The position numbers and the translations under genes are program-made. The notes under the pieces were generated by a model, which ran no database searches, was not told the origin of the DNA, and saw only the letters and a list, made by a program, of their open reading frames with translations. Positions 60,849 through 64,000 of a DNA stretch of 64,000 nucleotides are shown piece after piece. Position 1 is the stretch's first letter. The number at the start of each line of letters is the position of its first letter. Source of the stretch: Halorientalis salina (GTDB lineage Archaea; Halobacteriota; Halobacteria; Halobacteriales; Haloarculaceae); NCBI RefSeq assembly GCF_005049285.1, contig NZ_SOSC01000011.1, positions 32,346 through 96,345 on the forward strand. The letters are read 5' to 3'.

Positions 60849-62615
60849 ATGCCCGAGGACCTGAACTGGGCCATCGGCGGCGAAGCAGGCGACGGGATCG
60901 ACTCTACGGGCAAGATTTTCGCGCAGGCTCTGTCCCGTGCCGGTCGCCACGTCTTCACGTCGAAGGACTTCGCGTCACGCATCCGTGGCGGGTACACGGC
61001 CTACAAGATACGAACCTCGGTCGACCGGATCGAGAGCGTCGTCGACAGGCTCGACGTTCTCATCGCGTTGACCGAGCGGACGATTCACGAGAACATGAAC
61101 GAACTCGACGAGGGGAGCGTCATCATCTACGACGGTGAGCGCACCACCATGCAGGACGTCGAGATCCCCGACGAGATGGTCGGCCTCGACGTCCCGCTGA
61201 AGGCGCTGGCGGAGGATGCCGGCGGCGCGATCATGCGTAACGTCGTTGCACTCGGTGCCGCCTGTGCGGTGGCGAACTTTCCCATCGAGAACTTGGACGA
61301 GGCCCTGGAGAAACGCTTCTCGGATAAGGGCCAGGCCATCGTCGAGAACAACAAGAAGGCTGCACGTGTCGGCCAGGAGTACGTCGCCGAGGAGTACGAC
61401 CACGAGTTCGACTACGACCTGGAGACGACCGACAACGACTACGTCCTCCTGAACGGCAACGAGGCGCTCGGAATGGGCGCACTCGCGGCCGGCTGTCGGT
61501 TCTACGCTGGCTACCCGATCACCCCGGCGACCTCCATTATGGAGTACCTGACCGGTCGCCTCGACAAGTACGGGGGGAAGGTCGTCCAGGCCGAGGACGA
61601 ACTCGCCGCGATCAACATGGCGCTCGGTGCTGCCCGCGCGGGCGCACGGTCGATGACTGCGACGTCCGGGGCGGGGATCGACCTCATGACCGAGACGTTC
61701 GGACTGGTTGCGACGAGCGAGACGCCGCTGGTCATCACCGACGTACAGCGGTCCGGCCCCTCGACCGGGATGCCGACCAAACAGGAACAGGGCGATCTGA
61801 ACATGGCGCTGTACGGCGGCCACGGCGAGGTCCCGCGGTTCGTCGTCGCGCCGACGAGCATCTCGGAGTGTTTCTGGAAGACGATCGAGGCGTTCAACCT
61901 CGCGGAGAAGTACCAGACGCCGGTCTTCCTGGTCTCGGACCTGGCGATGTCCGTCTCCGAGCAGACGTTCCCGCCGGAGACTTTCGACATGGACGAGGTT
62001 GAGGTCGACCGCGGGAAGGTCGTCGACGAGGACTCCATCGGCGACTGGCAAAACGAAAAGGGGCAGTTCCAGCCCCACTTCCCGTCGGCCGACGGCGTCA
62101 GCCCGCGGGCGTTCCCGGGCACCGACGGCGGCGCACACATGACGACCGGCCTCGAACACGACGAACTCGGGCGGCGGACCGAGGACACGGACGTCCGCAT
62201 CGAACAAGTCGACAAGCGCCAGCAGAAAGTCGACACGGCTCGCGAGCAGGAAGACTTCGACTACCGCGAGTACGGCGACCCCGACTCCGACAACCTGGTC
62301 CTCTCCTGGGGGTCGAACGAGGGCGCGATGCGTGAAGCCCTCGACTTCCTGGACGAGAGGGACATCGACGTTCGCTTCATCTCGGTCCCGTACATCTTCC
62401 CCCGACCCGACTTATCGGAGGAGATCGAAGCGGCCGACGACGTGATCGTCGTCGAGTGTAACTCGACCGGGCAGTTCGCAGATCTGCTCGAACACGACGC
62501 GCTCACCCGCCTCAAGCGCGTCAACAAGTACAACGGCGTGCGATTCAAGGCCGACGAACTCGCAGCGGAGATCGAGACCAAACTCGCCGAACCAGCCGAA
62601 GTGGAGGCAGAATAA
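60849..62615 (+). CDS. korA: 2-oxoacid:ferredoxin oxidoreductase alpha subunit (gamma-alpha fusion)
   Basis: 588 residues. The N-terminal gamma domain starts with AIGGEAGDGIDSTGKIFAQAL (about 1-185), continuing into the alpha domain with YPITPATSIMEYL, EDELAAINMALGAARAGARS and the TSGAGIDLM segment. As in haloarchaeal KorA, it forms an alpha2-beta2 complex with the next gene to oxidise 2-oxoglutarate (or a related 2-oxoacid) with CoA, reducing ferredoxin. The TAA stop is one base before the korB start, so translation is coupled. Substrate specificity between 2-oxoglutarate, pyruvate and branched-chain acids is not certain. Confidence 0.92.
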   Translation: MPEDLNWAIGGEAGDGIDSTGKIFAQALSRAGRHVFTSKDFASRIRGGYTAYKIRTSVDRIESVVDRLDVLIALTERTIHENMNELDEGSVIIYDGERTTMQDVEIPDEMVGLDVPLKALAEDAGGAIMRNVVALGAACAVANFPIENLDEALEKRFSDKGQAIVENNKKAARVGQEYVAEEYDHEFDYDLETTDNDYVLLNGNEALGMGALAAGCRFYAGYPITPATSIMEYLTGRLDKYGGKVVQAEDELAAINMALGAARAGARSMTATSGAGIDLMTETFGLVATSETPLVITDVQRSGPSTGMPTKQEQGDLNMALYGGHGEVPRFVVAPTSISECFWKTIEAFNLAEKYQTPVFLVSDLAMSVSEQTFPPETFDMDEVEVDRGKVVDEDSIGDWQNEKGQFQPHFPSADGVSPRAFPGTDGGAHMTTGLEHDELGRRTEDTDVRIEQVDKRQQKVDTAREQEDFDYREYGDPDSDNLVLSWGSNEGAMREALDFLDERDIDVRFISVPYIFPRPDLSEEIEAADDVIVVECNSTGQFADLLEHDALTRLKRVNKYNGVRFKADELAAEIETKLAEPAEVEAE

Positions 62616-62616
62616 C

Positions 62617-63480
62617 ATGAGCTCAGACGTCAGATTCACGGACTTCAAATCCGACAAGCAGCCGACGTGGTGTCCCGGATGCGGCGACTTCGGGACGATG
62701 AACGGCATGATGAAAGCCCTCGCCGAAACCGGCAACGACCCGGACAACACGTTCGTCGTCGCCGGCATCGGGTGTTCGGGCAAGATCGGCACCTACATGC
62801 GCAGCTACGCGCTCCACGGCGTCCACGGCCGCGCGCTCCCCGTGGGCATCGGGACGAAACTCTCCAACCCGGAACTCGAAGTGATGGTCGCGGGCGGGGA
62901 CGGTGACGGCTACTCCATCGGGGCCGGCCACTTCATCCACGCCGTGCGCCGGAACGTCGACATGACCTACGTCGTCATGGACAACCGCATCTACGGCCTC
63001 ACCAAGGGCCAGGCCTCGCCGACCTCGCGTGAGGACTTCGAGACCTCGACGACGCCGGACGGCCCCAAACAGCCCCCGGTCAACCCGCTCGCGCTCGCGC
63101 TTGCTGCCGGCGGGAGCTTCATCGCCCAGTCCTTTAGCTCGGACTCCCAGCGCCACGCCGAGATCGTTCAGAAAGCCATCGAACACGACGGCTTCGGCTT
63201 CGTCAACGTCTACTCGCCGTGTGTCACGTTCAACGACGTCGACACCTACGACTACTTCCGCGACACCATCGTCGACCTCGGCGAAAGCGACCACGACCCG
63301 ACGGACTACGACGACGCCAAGACCAAGATTCTGGACGCCGACAAGGAGTACCAGGGCGTCATCTACCAGAACGAGAACTCGGTGCCCTTCGACGAACGCG
63401 AGGGCCTGAGCGAACCCATGCACGAGATTCCCGACGGCGCACCCGAAGACGCGATGGACCTCGTCCGCGAGTTCTACTAG
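62617..63480 (+). CDS. korB: 2-oxoacid:ferredoxin oxidoreductase beta subunit
   Basis: 287 residues. Fe-S ligand motif WCPGCGDFGTMNGMM, thiamin-diphosphate motif GGDGDGYSIGAGHFIHA and MDNRIYGLTKGQASPTS are present, with a later Cys in VYSPCVTFND. It carries the TPP and the 4Fe-4S cluster of the 2-oxoglutarate:ferredoxin oxidoreductase. Its TAG stop is followed seven bases later by the structured element at 63487. Confidence 0.93.
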   Translation: MSSDVRFTDFKSDKQPTWCPGCGDFGTMNGMMKALAETGNDPDNTFVVAGIGCSGKIGTYMRSYALHGVHGRALPVGIGTKLSNPELEVMVAGGDGDGYSIGAGHFIHAVRRNVDMTYVVMDNRIYGLTKGQASPTSREDFETSTTPDGPKQPPVNPLALALAAGGSFIAQSFSSDSQRHAEIVQKAIEHDGFGFVNVYSPCVTFNDVDTYDYFRDTIVDLGESDHDPTDYDDAKTKILDADKEYQGVIYQNENSVPFDEREGLSEPMHEIPDGAPEDAMDLVREFY

Positions 63481-63486
63481 AACCCA

Positions 63487-63608
63487 CTTTTTTACGTCGG
63501 GGGGTCGCCAGAGGCGACCCCCCATCGCAAAAACCTGGACTAAAAACTGCTCCAGACTCCCTGCGGTCGTCTGGAGTGAACCGCGCTCACTACGTTCGCG
63601 CGGATGCT
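63487..63608 (+). repeat. Three-hairpin downstream element, copy B
   Basis: T-run, stem GGGGGGTCGCC/GGCGACCCCCC (63499-63523), the string CGCAAAAACCTGGACTAAAAAC, stem CTCCAGAC/GTCTGGAG (63550-63576), then TGAACCGCGCTC, stem CCGCGC/GCGCGG, and GCGCGGATGCT. The linkers match copy A at 27833; the stems differ but stay complementary, which is co-variation between the two copies. Confidence 0.72.
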
Positions 63609-63646
63609 GGTGATCAGTACAGATTAATGGTTATTCGAATCTGAAT

Positions 63647-63844
63647 TTATTGCAGATGTGAGAGACCTATTGCGATGAGTCCAACACCTACCACTCGGTA
63701 CAGCAGAATCTTCCTACTTGATGGGTTAGAAGACGTATCACGCAGGTATTTAACATCAAATTTGTATAACCTTCTTGGAACGGCAATATAAGCAATTCCG
63801 AGTATAATGGTTCCAATGGCTGCAATTTTCACTACTGTGCCCAT
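63647..63844 (-). CDS. Small two-helix membrane protein in A/T-rich DNA
   Basis: 65 residues, ATG at 63844. Two hydrophobic helices (VVKIAAIGTIILGIAYIAVP and LYRVVGVGLIAIGLSHL) connected by a basic loop RRLYKFDVKYLRDTSSNPSSRK (given as RRLYKFDVKYLRD, TSSNPSSRK). Resembles DUF6199-type short membrane proteins, without certainty. The region 63600-63930 is A/T-rich relative to the genome, which suggests a transferred or poorly ameliorated segment. Confidence 0.6.
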   Translation of the reverse strand: MGTVVKIAAIGTIILGIAYIAVPRRLYKFDVKYLRDTSSNPSSRKILLYRVVGVGLIAIGLSHLQ

Positions 63845-63935
63845 GGAAAAAGGTTGTTAGCGATAATAGTTGAACGCTCATGGGTAGAGGATTGTTGGTC
63901 AATTCTCAGCAGTAGCTGAAAGTCGTAGCGGGCAA

Positions 63936-63957
63936 GGGTGGCGCGTCCGCGCCACCC
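63936..63957. repeat. GC-rich perfect hairpin near the right edge
   Basis: GGGTGGCGCG (63936-63945), TC, CGCGCCACCC (63948-63957): a 10-bp stem. It resembles the first stem of the three-hairpin element and is followed by CGACGAAAG, but the window ends before the rest can be read. An ATG at 63967 opens 11 codons to the edge and is not enough to call a gene. Confidence 0.5.
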
Positions 63958-64000
63958 GACGAAAGCATGATTCCACTCAAGACGTTCGTCTCGGAGCGTC

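Noticed and set aside
63967..64000. ATG at 63967 as a gene start at the right edge
   Set aside because: Only 11 codons are visible; not enough to support a gene.

Overview
The window is chromosomal DNA from an extremely halophilic archaeon, most likely a member of the Haloarculaceae. The evidence is a high GC content, acidic proteins, leaderless haloarchaeal promoters (TATA-like box about 27 nt before the ATG), archaeal pilin and Tat-type signals, XPB/Bax1, KorAB, a geranylgeranyl reductase and haloarchaea-only protein families. The family assignment is inference. No rRNA, tRNA or CRISPR array was found. The left edge cuts a response-regulator/GAF gene.

Layout. 1-7.6 kb: two-component-like gene, enoyl-CoA hydratase, a TnpB-only insertion element, two haloarchaeal unknowns, Nudix, S10-like, M20 amidohydrolase and a pilin. 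8-10.9 kb: SDR, then a divergent geranylgeranyl reductase/2Fe-2S ferredoxin pair with mirror-image promoters. 10.9-18 kb: a secretion and surface cluster with a DUF5305-like membrane protein, a SipW/ER-type signal peptidase and four exported proteins sharing a TasA-like N-terminus (one fused to a beta-helix), plus a membrane-bound winged-helix regulator. 18-25.6 kb: acyl-CoA ligase, a membrane-anchored ectoprotein with an ABC-2 transporter, amidase and a TrxB-like reductase. 25.8-32.4 kb: small unknowns, a PP-loop protein, a VOC protein, and XPB helicase and Bax1 nuclease separated by an opposite-strand lipoprotein gene. 32.4-37.2 kb: grpE, dnaK, a membrane protein and dnaJ. 37.4-49.8 kb: a short AMP-ligase-like protein, HemAT, an acetyl-CoA synthetase-like enzyme, GNATs, a histidine kinase, methylmalonyl-CoA mutase and an NRAMP-like transporter. 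49.9-57 kb: an Asp/Glu-racemase-family enzyme and hydantoinase/oxoprolinase subunits A and B with a ribbon-helix-helix regulator, split by a second TnpB element. 57-64 kb: methylmalonyl-CoA epimerase, Nudix, hydrolase, flavin reductase and KorAB.

How the genes work together. Three metabolic threads can be seen: acyl-CoA/propionate metabolism (two ligases, hydratase, mutase, epimerase), 2-oxoacid oxidation to ferredoxin with ferredoxin-linked lipid saturation, and a probable cyclic-amide (hydantoin/oxoproline-like) pathway with its own non-canonical NRAMP-like carrier. The strongest candidate for a little-described system is the SipW/DUF5305/TasA-like cluster at 10.9-18 kb. A second is a structured three-hairpin element found directly after two stop codons (27.8 and 63.5 kb), whose stems differ in sequence but keep their pairing.
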